This document shows, in pieces, positions 9,849-21,143 of a stretch of 64,000 bases of DNA; positions within the stretch are counted from its first letter, which is position 1; the number at the start of each line of letters is the position of its first letter. A program made the position numbers and the translations under genes. Source of the stretch: Sweltsa coloradensis. Taxonomy: Eukaryota; Arthropoda; Insecta; Plecoptera; Chloroperlidae. The notes under the pieces are model-generated. The model did not search any database. It worked only from the letters and a program-made list of their open reading frames with translations, and had not been told where the DNA came from. The stretch spans positions 1-64,000 of the forward strand of contig JAMZAV010003208.1 of assembly GCA_024449915.1 (NCBI GenBank), given 5' to 3'.

Positions 9849-12800
9849 TCCCCCCCCCTGCGGAGAAATGGAGACCCATATATTATGTTAGGGTGGTTAT
9901 TTTGGAGTAGAAATCCACTTGTTGGCCAGTTGGCCAGTGGTGGGTGCGGGGTACAGGGGTGCCCAAAGGGTCAATTGTGCTGTTTTTTGTAATTGTTTTT
10001 ATTTTTTTAGGGCCAAACCGTTGAACGAAATTTATTTTTGACTTTTGATTCGTGTAAGGAATGAAAAATAGAGTTTTATACATATTTTTAGTTTCTTGTA
10101 TGTACCGGAAATAACAATTTTGAGTTTTCCAAAATCAAAGTCAAAATAGCCCCAAATTGCCCGTTTTGGTTAAAACTGATAAATTATGGAAAGGGTGAAT
10201 ATTTGTTAGTAGAAATCCACTTGTTGGCCAGTTGGCCAGTGGTGGATGCGGCGTACAGGGGCGTCCAAAAAGTAAATTTAGGGGATGATTTTAAACTGTT
10301 TATATTTTTTAATGCCAAATCGTTTTACAAAATCTATTTTGAGCTTTAGATTCGTGTGAGGATTTGAAAATAGAATGTTAAGCATATTTTTATTTTCTCG
10401 TATGTCCCGGAATAAACAATTTTGAGTTTTCCAAAATCAAAGTCAAAATGGCCCCAAATTGCCCGTTTTGCTTGAAACTGATAAATTATGTTAGGGTTGT
10501 TATTATTTCGTAGAAATCCACTTGTTGGCCAGTTTGGCCAGTGGCGGATGCGGCGTACAAGGTCGTCCAAAAAGTGAATTTGGAGGATAATTTTTAACAG
10601 TTTTTATTTTTATGCGGCCGAAGCGTTGAGCGAAATCTATTTTTTACTTTTGATTACCGTAAAGAATGTTAAATACAATATTATCTACATTTTTACTTTC
10701 TTGCGTGTCCCGGAAATGAAATGTTTGTCTTTTTCGAAAAAGAAGTCAAAATGATCCTAAGTTGCCCTACTTTAGACATAAAAATGTACATATCATGTAA
10801 TATTAATGTAGATATTATATTGAGTACTATGTGGATGTGTTTGATGATCATGTAATCAGTAGTCTAGTTCATCTTCGTCTTCATCTTCACTCTCAACAAC
10901 GTCTCTGCCTCTTTCAATCTCGATGTCGTCGGGATCATCTTCCACATCGGATGCATTGTCTTGTGTTTCCAAAATTATTTTACTCATTTGGGAGCACGTT
11001 GCCTTCGGTCCACGCGTAGAGAAGTCCATCCGGGGTTACCGACCAGCCATGACTTAGGGGTTCAGGTGTGTCGGGCGCTGCTTTACGCCATATCATTGCT
11101 TGATAATTTTCACGCAGGATATGCAACCGTAAAGATGATATGCATGGTGGTAGTAAGCTGAGATCAGTGCCGCTGTAGTTTGTCAGTGGTTTAAACAGTG
11201 ATTTTTGAAATCCTTTGCGAAAAAGATGTTAGCAAGTTTCAATTACATCAGCAGTCCTGGTCTCCCCATACATAAGGCAAACAAATCTTTCTAATTGGTC
11301 GGACGTAGTTTCTTCAACAGTAACCGAGGTGCCAAGAGATAAGATAGTGTTCTCGAATTCGGGGTGTTTTCTCTGATAGTTTTAAATGGAAAAATGTCCT
11401 CTTCTATCAAACGAACTTGTAATGTCGCAACCAGTAACGCGTGAATGGCGTAAGAACTTCACATAATTTTGCCCCTCTCTAAGAAATTACTTTTTTGATG
11501 TCAACAAGTCTTCTCTTTTGTCTCCAAAGCCAGTATCTAAAAGTACTTGTTGGTTTACTTGCTGCGCGTATTTCAATAAGATGATGAAGACGTCAATGTC
11601 AGGAGAACAAACAATGATGCTAAAACTAGCGTCGTGTCGAGATGCTGCATGACAACAGTTGAGCATCATTCGACTATCGGCCTCTTCTTGTGTAGATTGC
11701 AGCTCTTCGATGGTCGATTTAGTCACAGTGTTTGTAAAATAAAATATTTGTAAATAAAAATATGCATAACATTCTATTTTCAAATCATCACTCGAATCTA
11801 AAGCCTAAAATAGATTTTGTTCAACGACTTGGCACTAAAAAAATTAAAATGGTTAAAAATCACCTCCAAATTTTACTTTTTGGACACCCTGTACGCCGCA
11901 TCCACCACTGGCCAACTGGCCAACAAGTAGATTTCTACTAAATAATATAAACCCTAACACAATTTATCAGTTTCAACCAAAACGGGCAATTTGGGGCCAT
12001 TTTGACTTTGATTTTAGAAAACTCAAAATTGTTATTTCCGGGACATACGAGAACTAAAAAATGCTTATCATACTTTTTTCAATTCCTCACACGAATCTAA
12101 AGACCAAAATAGATTTTGTAAAACGATTTGGCATTAAAAAAATAAAAACAGTTGAAAATCATCTAAAAATATTACATTTTGGACGCCCCTGTACGCCGCA
12201 TCCACCACTGGCCAACTGGCCAACAAGTGAATTTCTACTAAATAATAACAACCCTAACATAATTTATCAGTTTCAAGCAAAACGGGAAATTTGGGGCCAT
12301 TTTGACTTTGATTTTGGAAAACTCAAAATTGTTTATTCCGGGACATACGAGAAAATAAAAATATGCTTAACATTCTATTTTCAAATCCTTACACGAATCT
12401 AAAGCCCAAAAAAGATTTTGTCAAACGATTTGGCATAAAAAAATAAAAACAGATAAAAATCATCCCCAAAATTTACTTTTTGGACGCCCCTGTACGCCGC
12501 ATCCACCACTGGCCAACTGGCCAACAAGTGGATTTCTACTAACAAATATTCACCCTAACATAATTTATCAGTTTTAACCAAAACGGGCAATTTGGGGCCA
12601 TTTTGACTTTGATTTTGGAAAACTCAAAATTGTTATTTCCGGGACATACGAGAAAATAAAAATATGCTTATCATTCTATTTTTAAATCCTTACACGAATC
12701 TTAAGCCCAAAATAGATTTTACAAAACGATTTGGCATACAAAAAATAAAAACAGATGAAAATCATCCCCAAAATTTTATTTTTGGACGGCCCTGTACGCC

Positions 12801-13203
12801 GCACTCACCACTGGCCAACTGGCCAACAAGTGGATTTCTACTAACAAATATTCACCCTTCCATAATTTATCAGTTTTAACCAAAACGGGCAATTTGGGGC
12901 TATTTTGACTTTGATTTTGGAAAACTCAAAATTGTTATTTCCGGTACATACAAGAAAATAAAAATATGTATAAAATTCTATTTTTCATTCCTTACACGAA
13001 TCAAAAGTCAAAAATAGATTTCGTTCAACGGTTTGGCCCTAAAAAAATAAAAACAGTTACAAAAAACAGCACAATTGACCCTTTGGGCACCCCTGTACCC
13101 CGCACCCACCACTGGCCAACTGGCCAACAAGTGGATTTCTACTCCAAAATAACCACCCTAACATAATATATGGGTCTCCATTTCTCCGCGGGGGGGGGGG
13201 GGG
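9849..13203. mobile_element. DNA transposon with long inverted ends made of about 300-bp tandem units
   Basis: The outer 200-300 bp at each side are near-identical inverted copies, from a C run plus GCGGAGAAATGGAGACCC at the left to its reverse before the G run at the right. The left arm (to about 10790) has three full units and the right arm (from about 11780) five. Each unit carries TTGGCCAGTTGGCCA, an AAATTGCCCGTTTTG block and a GGACGCCC/CCACTGG block. The 1-kb middle holds a broken ORF on the minus strand. Target duplication is obscured by the G/C runs. Superfamily is not assigned. Confidence 0.8.
10980..11740 (-). pseudogene. broken C-terminal half of a repeat-encoded protein with PIN/FEN-like acidic motifs
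   Basis: On the minus strand one reading frame (lowest base of each codon a multiple of 3) runs from about 11740 to TAA at 10980-10982. Three in-frame stops interrupt it, at 11487-11489, 11382-11384 and 11229-11231, with no frameshift. Readable blocks in order: QEEADSRMMLNCCHAA, IIVCSPDIDVFIILL, HSRVTGCDITSSF, RFVCLMYGETR, LPPC, HILRENYQAMIWRKAAPDTP, HGWSV. From memory these match, in order, an uncharacterised protein family (EEADTR, PDTDV, TGCDTTS, CLxYG, RANYQAxIWR) that is widespread in invertebrate repeats. The paired acidic motifs suggest a FEN/PIN-like nuclease fold, which is inference. The N-terminal half is missing. Confidence 0.7.
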
Positions 13204-13724
13204 TCTCACTAATGGTGGGTTCCAGTCACGCAGTTGTTTTGTTTTAGGAGCCTCCTCATCTAATATAACCCCCCACTCCTCGTCATCTGACCGGAAGTGA
13301 AGAGGTATTGGCTCGTCACGCTTATTGCATAATTAAAATAATCAATGTCGTCGGCAAGTTTAGGAAAGAGTATGAATGACAGCTTCCTTGACTTGATGTC
13401 ACGATGAGGTTGAGAGTTTATCGGTCTTGTGCGGGAACCAGTTGTGCAACGAGGGTAATCGGTTCCTTCCTACATCCAAGTCGAGCCGCACAATCTTGAA
13501 TCTAAAAACAAATCAAGAAAATATATTCAAATAGACAGAAAGTTTACGACATCAAAATGTGTTTGTTGTACCCATATCACCAGTAGCGTAGGGCCTATAG
13601 GTTAATTAAACGAAAGTCTGGTAAATCATGGTCCCTGCTTATCTTGGTTCGATTCCATGATATGGCATGACCGCTGTCTTATGTATCCTACCGTAGTCGC
13701 AATTAGCATCGCTTCCCAAATTCT

Positions 13725-14260
13725 CAGTGGCGTAGGAACTATTTTTTTAGTGGGGGGGTCACACTCAAGTTGACTATGAAGTTGGGTGGGTAAACCGGGG
13801 TCTGGGGCGAAGCCCCAGCCGCCGGAGGCTTTTTCACCGTAGGCGAGATTTTTAAAAAAATGTGCCCTTGATAGGTGGCCTAAAACACGTTTTCAGGCGA
13901 ATTTTAATTATGAATAAGGGTTATATACTGAAGCTAATATTGCATTGAAGATTGATTACCTGACTAAAATCGGTCGACAGTCTGCTTGCACTGCACACAA
14001 AATATAATGAATATTAGTCTAAAATCAGATGGCTAGTCTAGTCTCGCAAATCACGTCTCTTACTGAATCTTTCTAAAAAATGTTAACAAAATCCTTCCTT
14101 TTTGTTTGCAAGCCCGACTGTAGTAAACATCCTAAAAATCACCCAACAAACTATAAGTTAGAAAATAACACCCATACCTGGCTTGACCCCCCCAGTGGGG
14201 GGGGTCAAGCCAAAAAGTGGGGGGGAGTTTCCCCCCAACCCCCCCGTTCCTACGCCCCTG
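13725..14260. mobile_element. hAT-type MITE with perfect 8-bp target duplication
   Basis: The ends are CAGTGGCGTAGGAAC and GTTCCTACGCCCCTG (inverse, one mismatch). CAAATTCT is duplicated at 13717-13724 and 14261-14268. G and C runs lie inside both ends. The 536-bp element has no transposase. Confidence 0.9.
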
Positions 14261-14319
14261 CAAATTCTACTAGCTATTCTTATCCCGTAACCTAATCAGT
14301 GTTCTCGTGTTTGTGGTTC

Positions 14320-14450
14320 TGTCATCCATGTAGTGCGGCTAGAGCACGTGGCCGAATTCTAACGTGTGGATTCGTATTCGCTCGGCCGACTGACACCACA
14401 GATGTTCGAAATTTTGGGTAGTTGTCACAGCTGAAGTGGAAATATAGGAC
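14320..14450 (+). repeat. dispersed repeat shared with 25.83-25.98 kb
   Basis: TTCGCTCGGCCGACTGACAC, then CGAAATTTTG and GTTGTCAC, recur with few changes near 25,890-25,955. The region upstream of each copy has weak tRNA-like character. Likely a SINE. Confidence 0.55.
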
Positions 14451-14457
14451 TCTACAC

Positions 14458-14805
14458 CAGGGGCGGATCTAGGACTTAATCATGGGGGGGGGGGGGCGAT
14501 TTGTGCGTGCATGAACATCCATGGGAAAGGGACGAAGCACGGGGGTATATATAGCGCCGCAGGTGAAGAATTTCGAAAACGGTTTTTAGAGTGCATTTGG
14601 TGCGTTTTAGAAAAAAGTGGTGGTCTGAATGCAATACCGAAACAATGATGAATGAATGAATAATGAAAATATAGATTTTTGTGAAAAAGATCCAACAAAC
14701 GTCAAATTCGCACAATCACACAAAACTAATGAAAACCGTAATTTTTGCTTTAGGTCCTGGAAGGGGGGGAGGGTGGTCGCTCCCCCCCCCCTGTATCCGC
14801 CCCTG
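14458..14805. mobile_element. hAT-type MITE
   Basis: Terminal repeats CAGGGGCGGAT / ATCCGCCCCTG; target duplication CTCTACAC (14450-14457) versus CTCTATAC (14806-14813), one mismatch. Internal sequence near 14584-14630 is homologous to the 3698-4514 element. No transposase. Confidence 0.88.
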
Positions 14806-14813
14806 CTCTATAC

Positions 14814-17086
14814 TAAAACTTTTCAAGAAATGTACATTAAAATAATAATAAAAAAAAATTGATTTTCAGAATTTTGGATTTTGTTAAAAAGTTTAAAATG
14901 GACCATAGTCGTGGATTGATCCTGGCCGATTTACATAAAATATTGACAACCTACTACTGTAGACCTGTCCATGTATGCTTTATTGACAAATATGTATGGA
15001 TTCTACCCGGCCGAGCGAATAGCTATTTTCCACTGTCAACATGTGTCCTATTCCCTCTGAAGTGAATAACTTTTGAGTCAGCCTGTTGTTGATCAGTCGC
15101 TTTGATCAGTGTGAAGTCTCTCACTGTGAACATGATAGTTATGATAACATAGTACCCATCATTATCTTATCAAGTGCTCCATTATCTTCGCCAACTGCTT
15201 ATCCCACTAGTAGAAGTGGGTGTTTGTATTAATTCACGTGGAGGAAGATGGAGGGGGGTAAAGTAGGAGAGAAAACACAGAACCAGGAAATAGCGTTCGC
15301 TCACTGTTCATTGGCTGACACTTTTCAGGAAGACGGTATTACACAGTTGCCAAGTTTCGAGGAGACGATATTGTGTACACACGGCAACACCGGCGTGTCG
15401 GATATGATTTACTTAAATATTTAGTGATTGTCTCCCAACACTCGGTTGTCACGTGCTCAAGTTCAACGAGTTGTTACAATGTTGGTGGAAGGTGCATTAT
15501 CAGTTTTCACCGTGAAATATGCGGATAACGTTGAGTTGCGGTTGTGACCTTCGCTCAAACTGTGCTGCTTGTGGACTGGCTCAGTCCTACGCGTTCACCT
15601 GCCTCACAACAACAGTGTATGATTTTTTTTTTTAGAAATGCAAAAATAAAATCGGATATCCGAGGAATGCAGATTTTCGATACTTTTCATTTCTTTCCCG
15701 TAGGCCTAAGTTGTGCATTTTAAAATGTATATAATTCATGGTTTGGCAAAATAATGTCTGATTTGTTAACCATTTAAATATAAAAATGCGTTTGGCTGGC
15801 TGTATAACCCTATCACTATCAGTCTCGAGGCAGTCACCCCCGTGGGAAATGTGGTTAGATATTAGGTAGCAATCAATAAAGTGGTACATCACGTGTCTTC
15901 GTTGGAGGGACATCAAAACAGTTCTCAAAGACTTAAAACAAAAAAGTCGTCATTAATTACAAATTTAGGCTCATACGACTGGAAAGCAGGTCCGTAGAGT
16001 TCTCCACTCCAAGGACATGGGTTCGAATCCCGTACGTATCAAGGATCCTTCTTTATCCATTTTCCTCTTGAATAGCTTTTTTTGCCATCGTTAGCAAGTA
16101 CATTCTTTTTATTATTTTGTTGGTGTATTTTGATTAAAAAAACTGATTTATAACTCTTTTTGTGTTTAGCAGGTGTACTTTTATGATTTAATTTTGTTTA
16201 TTTTAAGTTTATTTAAGGGAATTTGATCTAATATTTAGCAAAATAACTTGCTAATGTTATGTACCGTAATTACTTTACACCAGTGAGGGATTGTATCACC
16301 TCACCTCCTACGTCCTGCTCCTATAGGTTAGCACAACCAGTGGCACAACAGTACAACTGCACTAGCAAGCGGCAAACCTATATAATTATGTTCATGTCCA
16401 CCTCGAGCTCGGGTTTATAGGCATCTGATGTCCACGTGTGAGATGAAATTGTGCTAAAGTAGTTATAATAATAATAATCAGTGATCAGAGTTTGTATTCT
16501 GTACCGTAGCCTTGTGCCGGGCTAATAGGGCCTATCCTCGGGCGTAGACTCGGCAGGTAGGAGTGACAAAACTGACATTTTAAAAAACTACACACAAGAT
16601 TAAAAAAATAAGTTGCGAGATAAATGATGGCGAACTGTCGAGCTGCTGTATTTAAATTGCTGTCAAGTGTCAATGCTGCTGGACGTCAAACACAAAATAT
16701 CCAAATGGACTGAACTGAAACTATAATGCATACGCTCATTGTAGATTTGTGTTTTTAGTATCTTACGTAGGCTCATAATCATAAACGAGACCAATCAAGT
16801 TTATTGGCGTTTTTGTCAACTAGCACGTATCGTATTATCTAGGTGCCCGGCGTTAGGGCGCCGCAGCCAAGCCGCGGTGCGCTACACACTCAAGCACCTT
16901 ATACACCAAGCAGAGTTGGGGTGATTTCGAGTGTTACCCAGCCGTCATGAAACGTGATGTGAACTTAAAAAATATCACAATCGAGGGGATTTAGGTACCT
17001 GACAACACATGCCAAATTTTATTGGGGTACGATTATTCCTTCTTGGTGAAAAAAATGGCTTGAAACATGCTCAAAATCACTTTAAG
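14814..17086. other. intergenic; one tRNA-like remnant
   Basis: No exon recognised. ACATGGGTTCGAATCCCGTA at about 16008-16030 is a strong B box following sequence that could be a decayed tRNA/SINE head (from about 15970). Confidence 0.4.
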
Positions 17087-17136
17087 GATGTTAGCTACTG
17101 CTAGCTACTGCTAGCTACTGCTAACATCTAATACGT

Positions 17137-17290
17137 CGGCCCGCGATTCTGACCAGACGGGTGGGACTACAATGTTCATATTTTACATGGACATTAAGGT
17201 TATAGAAATATAGTCTCTTTTGGAAAAAAAAGTTGAAAAAGTTTGTTGGAAGGCTTCCAAATATTTTAAAATAAGCCTTAAACACTTGGC
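17137..17290 (-). repeat. inverted copy of the unit repeated at 40.0-40.36 kb
   Basis: The reverse complement reads AACATTGTAGTCCCACCCGT, TTGGTCAGAATCG-like sequence and the T-rich block before it, matching the two tandem units inside the 39.8-40.6 kb element. Confidence 0.7.
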
Positions 17291-18148
17291 ATACAATCAA
17301 CAAGTAACCATAGTTACTTGACACTTGTTGACGGTATAAGCAGAGTTAGGCGGGAAAGTGCGATACGTAAACAAATAGCGGACATTTAAAATTTTTCTTC
17401 TTTGTGTGGAACGAGAAAAGGTGTCATTATACTCTCATAAAACAAATCAGAAACCGTCCCTGGCCTAGGCCCAGATGTGGAAAATTATTTATAATGCAAA
17501 AGTGTAGGTCTAAAGTTCCATTTGGCTATAGGACTAGTAAAATTCATACTTACATTACATGTTTTGACAAGCCTAGCCAACCCTATGCCAGCACAACATT
17601 GGACTGATATGAACTTGCTCAACTGTTTGTTTACATAATTGCAACAATCAAATCATTTCATACAACTTGTCTTTCGATTGGCCCGCGTTTATGAAGGCAC
17701 TGCCATCTAGAATAAATATAGAACTTTTTCGAGCTCTTTGCTATACGCAAATCTTTTTAAAGTGTTTGGATTTCGTGATACTCTTTCAACCATAGACATC
17801 CTATATAATTGCCTACTATAGGGGTTTAATATCAATGCTTTCAACTCACAACCCATGACGTTTTCCACGATACCGTTCAAGAATACCAATTCCTTCGAAA
17901 ACGAAAACGACTTCGTTTTCAAATTGCGTTTTCAACTCATCTCCCACGAACTCAAGGATTGGGGTCCAGTCCTTATACCGTCGTTATACCATGGTTATAC
18001 CACCTATACCCAGGATGTACATGAATCCGGGTCTAGATATTTTACATCCTATATTGTTACTGCTAATACCATAGAATTTAAATCAACTTTGATAAAAATA
18101 TTATATTTTAGCAAATAATTTTGTAATGGAACTTGAAAAAGTAATGAG
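17291..18148. other. intergenic; nothing recognised
   Basis: No repeat, exon or RNA gene identified. Confidence 0.35.
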
Positions 18149-18528
18149 ATCACACACATAACAAAAACTTGTAGAAATACAGCCAAACCTTACACACTCA
18201 AAAGGAATGAGATCTAAAAAAAGGGCCAAGCTCATCTACCCTTCCACATAAACGTACAGTGTCCCATAACAGCATCCTCGAAAAGCTTGGCAAAATAGAA
18301 TTTGCATGTTATTACGTTTAAATTAATTAGAAAAAAAGAACTTGGATAAACTATTACGTTAAATTAATAATCGCAAATTCTATTTTGCCAAGCTTTTCGA
18401 GGATGCTGTTATGGGACACTGTACGTTTATGTGGAAGGGTAGATGAGCTTGGCCCTTTTTTTAGATCTCATTCCTTTTGAGTGTGTAAGGTTTGGCTGTA
18501 TTTCTACAAGTTTTTGTTTATGTGTGAT
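18149..18528. mobile_element. hairpin MITE with arms of about 160 bp
   Basis: 18149-18310 and 18368-18528 are near-perfect reverse complements, for example GGATGCTGTTATGGGACACT on the right against its complement on the left. The loop is about 60 bp. Whole-element self-complementarity is typical of foldback MITEs. Confidence 0.85.
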
Positions 18529-18733
18529 ACAACTTACGATAATCGAATATCTCTTATTATTGCATGAGAACCGGTATGACAAGAGTGTAAACTGTGCCCG
18601 GCCTTGCAATGCAAGTGAAGAAGAATGCTATTGCCATCTCTTTTTGTATGTGTGAGATACCCTCTGTAGGGTACACATAAGTTCACTACGTGTGACCCTC
18701 TTGGGATAGTCGCGAAATTAAAACCACGCAAAA

Positions 18734-19039
18734 TAACAGTTTTTTCGTGATATCTCGAGAACGATGCAAAATATCTAAAAACTGATTCTAGACCGAATTG
18801 TGATTTTGTTAGAACAATATAATGCAAGAAAAAATATTCAAATATAATAATCGCCTAATCGGTGCGGTTTGTATTTAAAATATGCATTTAATAAATTAAA
18901 ATTCTAATAAAAAACTTAATTACCATCACATTACAATATTTTTTCGTACATGCTATAGTTCTCACAATACCACATAGCGGACTAGAATCAGTTTTTAGAT
19001 ATTTTGCATCGTTCTCGAGATATCACGAAAAAACTGTAA
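18734..19039. mobile_element. MITE with about 58-bp terminal inverted repeats
   Basis: CGTGATATCTCGAGAACGAT followed by GCAAAATATCTAAAAACTGA on the left is inverted at 18981-19039. The AT-rich middle is about 185 bp. It sits 200 bp after the previous hairpin. Confidence 0.8.
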
Positions 19040-20455
19040 TTTTAAACTCCAGGCAGTTTTACCGGTGGTTGGTATCGATGAGGCGTCCTTCAGAATTAGA
19101 GTCTCGCGTACTCAAATTTCACTTTTTCTAGTTCTCTCCTCAAAATAAATCGCTCTCTTCAATCCGATTGTGTTCATGGTTGGGGGGGGGGGGGTTGCCC
19201 TAAATACGTCCCCCCTCTCTCTAGTGTGTTACGGCCAGTTAGTGCCGCCGTCGTCGTCGTTATCTTGTGTGTAGTGTGTACACCCATTAAGTTAAATGAG
19301 TAGTTAATTTAACTGTTTGTCTGGAGCGAGCACCGCATCTGTAAACACTAGGCGCATGCGTGAGATAGATCTCATTCAACCAGTGGCTATTGAAAGGGAA
19401 AGGGCACATGCTAAATGTAATGCACTATATTACCGTACACGTATACACGTATTGATTTTATAGGTCGCGTAACGTACTTGCGATGCGTATCCATTGGCCG
19501 AGCGAGCTTCGTGGCCCGTGCTCAGCCGATATTCTTGTTTATGATTATGAATTATTGGTCGTTAATCGTTGGATGTGAAAAGGGTGAAAGTTGGGGGCAG
19601 CCCTAGGGGTAGGAAGAATGTATTAGTGTTATTCGATACGATGGGGGTAACAGATAAAGATCGACTAAATGTTCTTACGCGGTAGTCGAACCCATAACCC
19701 CTTGGAGCTAGCGTGACACTCAACATAAGTCAAGTACACGACAACCAGTTCAGCTATGTAACGGACATCGGAGCGGAGATAAGAAATATATTTTTCCTTA
19801 TACTATAACGTGGAAGACATTAATTAGACAAGGTGTGTTGAAACAATAAAAATCTTGATGTAAATTTAATTTGGTTTTTGCTTCACGGTTCTGTCCAGTA
19901 TTGTCCTAAACTTGTGATAAAAATGGCTGATGATGATTTTGCTGCATAAAGTTCATCTTCCATCCAGTCAACTTTTCAGTCATATATTTTAGACTTTTGA
20001 GATGCCGTCCGAAGATGAAACAATATCAATGAAGTAACTTAAGAGGGAATGGGATGGGGACACATTGGACATTTTCCCAAAATTATTGTAAAACTAATTT
20101 TTGAAATGTGTGACCGTAGAGTCATTTACTTCCACTTCCGTAACAACAGTAACAACTGCCCAAAATGTCAACCAACTGCGGTGTCGAACAGCAATTTGCT
20201 TAAAACGCATGTCCTATACCCCCTGTCAAATTGTATGTCCCTAAATGTTCCTTACATTAGCGTTAGAAAACGATTCTTATGCAATGTCACCCTTGCGCAG
20301 AAAATGTTCTGGCATTGGTAAAAATAAATTTAAAAATCACTATTTGTAAAATATGAGCGCCGAATACGTAAGTACGCAATTAGGCATACGCATGCACCCC
20401 CCGCAAACTCGTAATTGTATTGTTACACGTTGCGCAACCACCAGCGGTCCCGGGT
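19040..20455. other. intergenic
   Basis: A 14-bp G run is at about 19180, and a minus-strand B-box-like sequence (TCGAACCCATAACCCC) at about 19687. No exon recognised. Confidence 0.35.
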
Positions 20456-20731
20456 CCCACTGCCTAATCGCGTACTGCCTAAAAAAGGTTTTTATACCTG
20501 TGTTACCTTATTTTTCTCGTATATGCCTAAGATTTTTCTCGTACTGCCTAAAAAAGGGACAAGTGGGAGTGGCTGTCTCGTACTGCCTAAAGATCCCCCT
20601 GTTTTGGGTTTTACGTACGTCCTTTTTGCGTTGTCTTTATTTCTTGATACCCTGTATTCTATTTGGGCGCGTTTATTTAAAATCTCTCTCTCTCCCCCCC
20701 CCCCTCTCACTCTCTCTCTCTCTCTCTCTCG
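20456..20731 (+). repeat. CTGCCTAA repeat element with (CT)n tail
   Basis: Starts CCCACTGCCTAATCGCG. GTACTGCCTAA occurs three times plus two variants, then TTGATACCCTGTATTC and a CT tract. An inverted copy lies at 23868-24142. Confidence 0.8.
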
Positions 20732-20791
20732 TTAGTTAGCTGGTTAGATGTAAAAAAGGTCCCGTGGCCTTAATCTTGCCAGCAAAAATAA

Positions 20792-20815
20792 AACTTTTAA
20801 TCAATCAATCAAAAT
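20792..20815 (+). repeat. possible LINE 3' tail
   Basis: CTTTTAATCAATCAATCAAA after AAAATAAAAC resembles the short tandem tail of a CR1/Jockey-type LINE. No reverse transcriptase is nearby. Confidence 0.3.
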
Positions 20816-21143
20816 TTTTGGTTTGGAAGGCTGATTTTTGTTGCTATTTTCCACACATATTCTTGACTACAAACTGGAATACTACGGTACTTCGAAATGT
20901 TTTCTTCTCAATATACTATTTTGTACCGGGTGAAGATTAAAATTGTACCGTGAAAGATATTAATGAAAACAATTTCGTAGTATGTCAGTTTATAGACATA
21001 AGTATGTGTTACAAACCGAAACAAAAATCAGCCTTCCAAGCAAAACATTATGATCAGGAACGTGTGTCCTGTCCGGCCTTATTAGGTGTATTACTCAACC
21101 CCAAAATAAATAAAACAATTTTTGGCAATGTCAGATTATCATA

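Noticed and set aside
20353..20739. Plus frames over the CTGCCTAA element
   Set aside because: Made by repeated GTACTGCCTAA and the CT tract; the same sequence recurs inverted at 24 kb.
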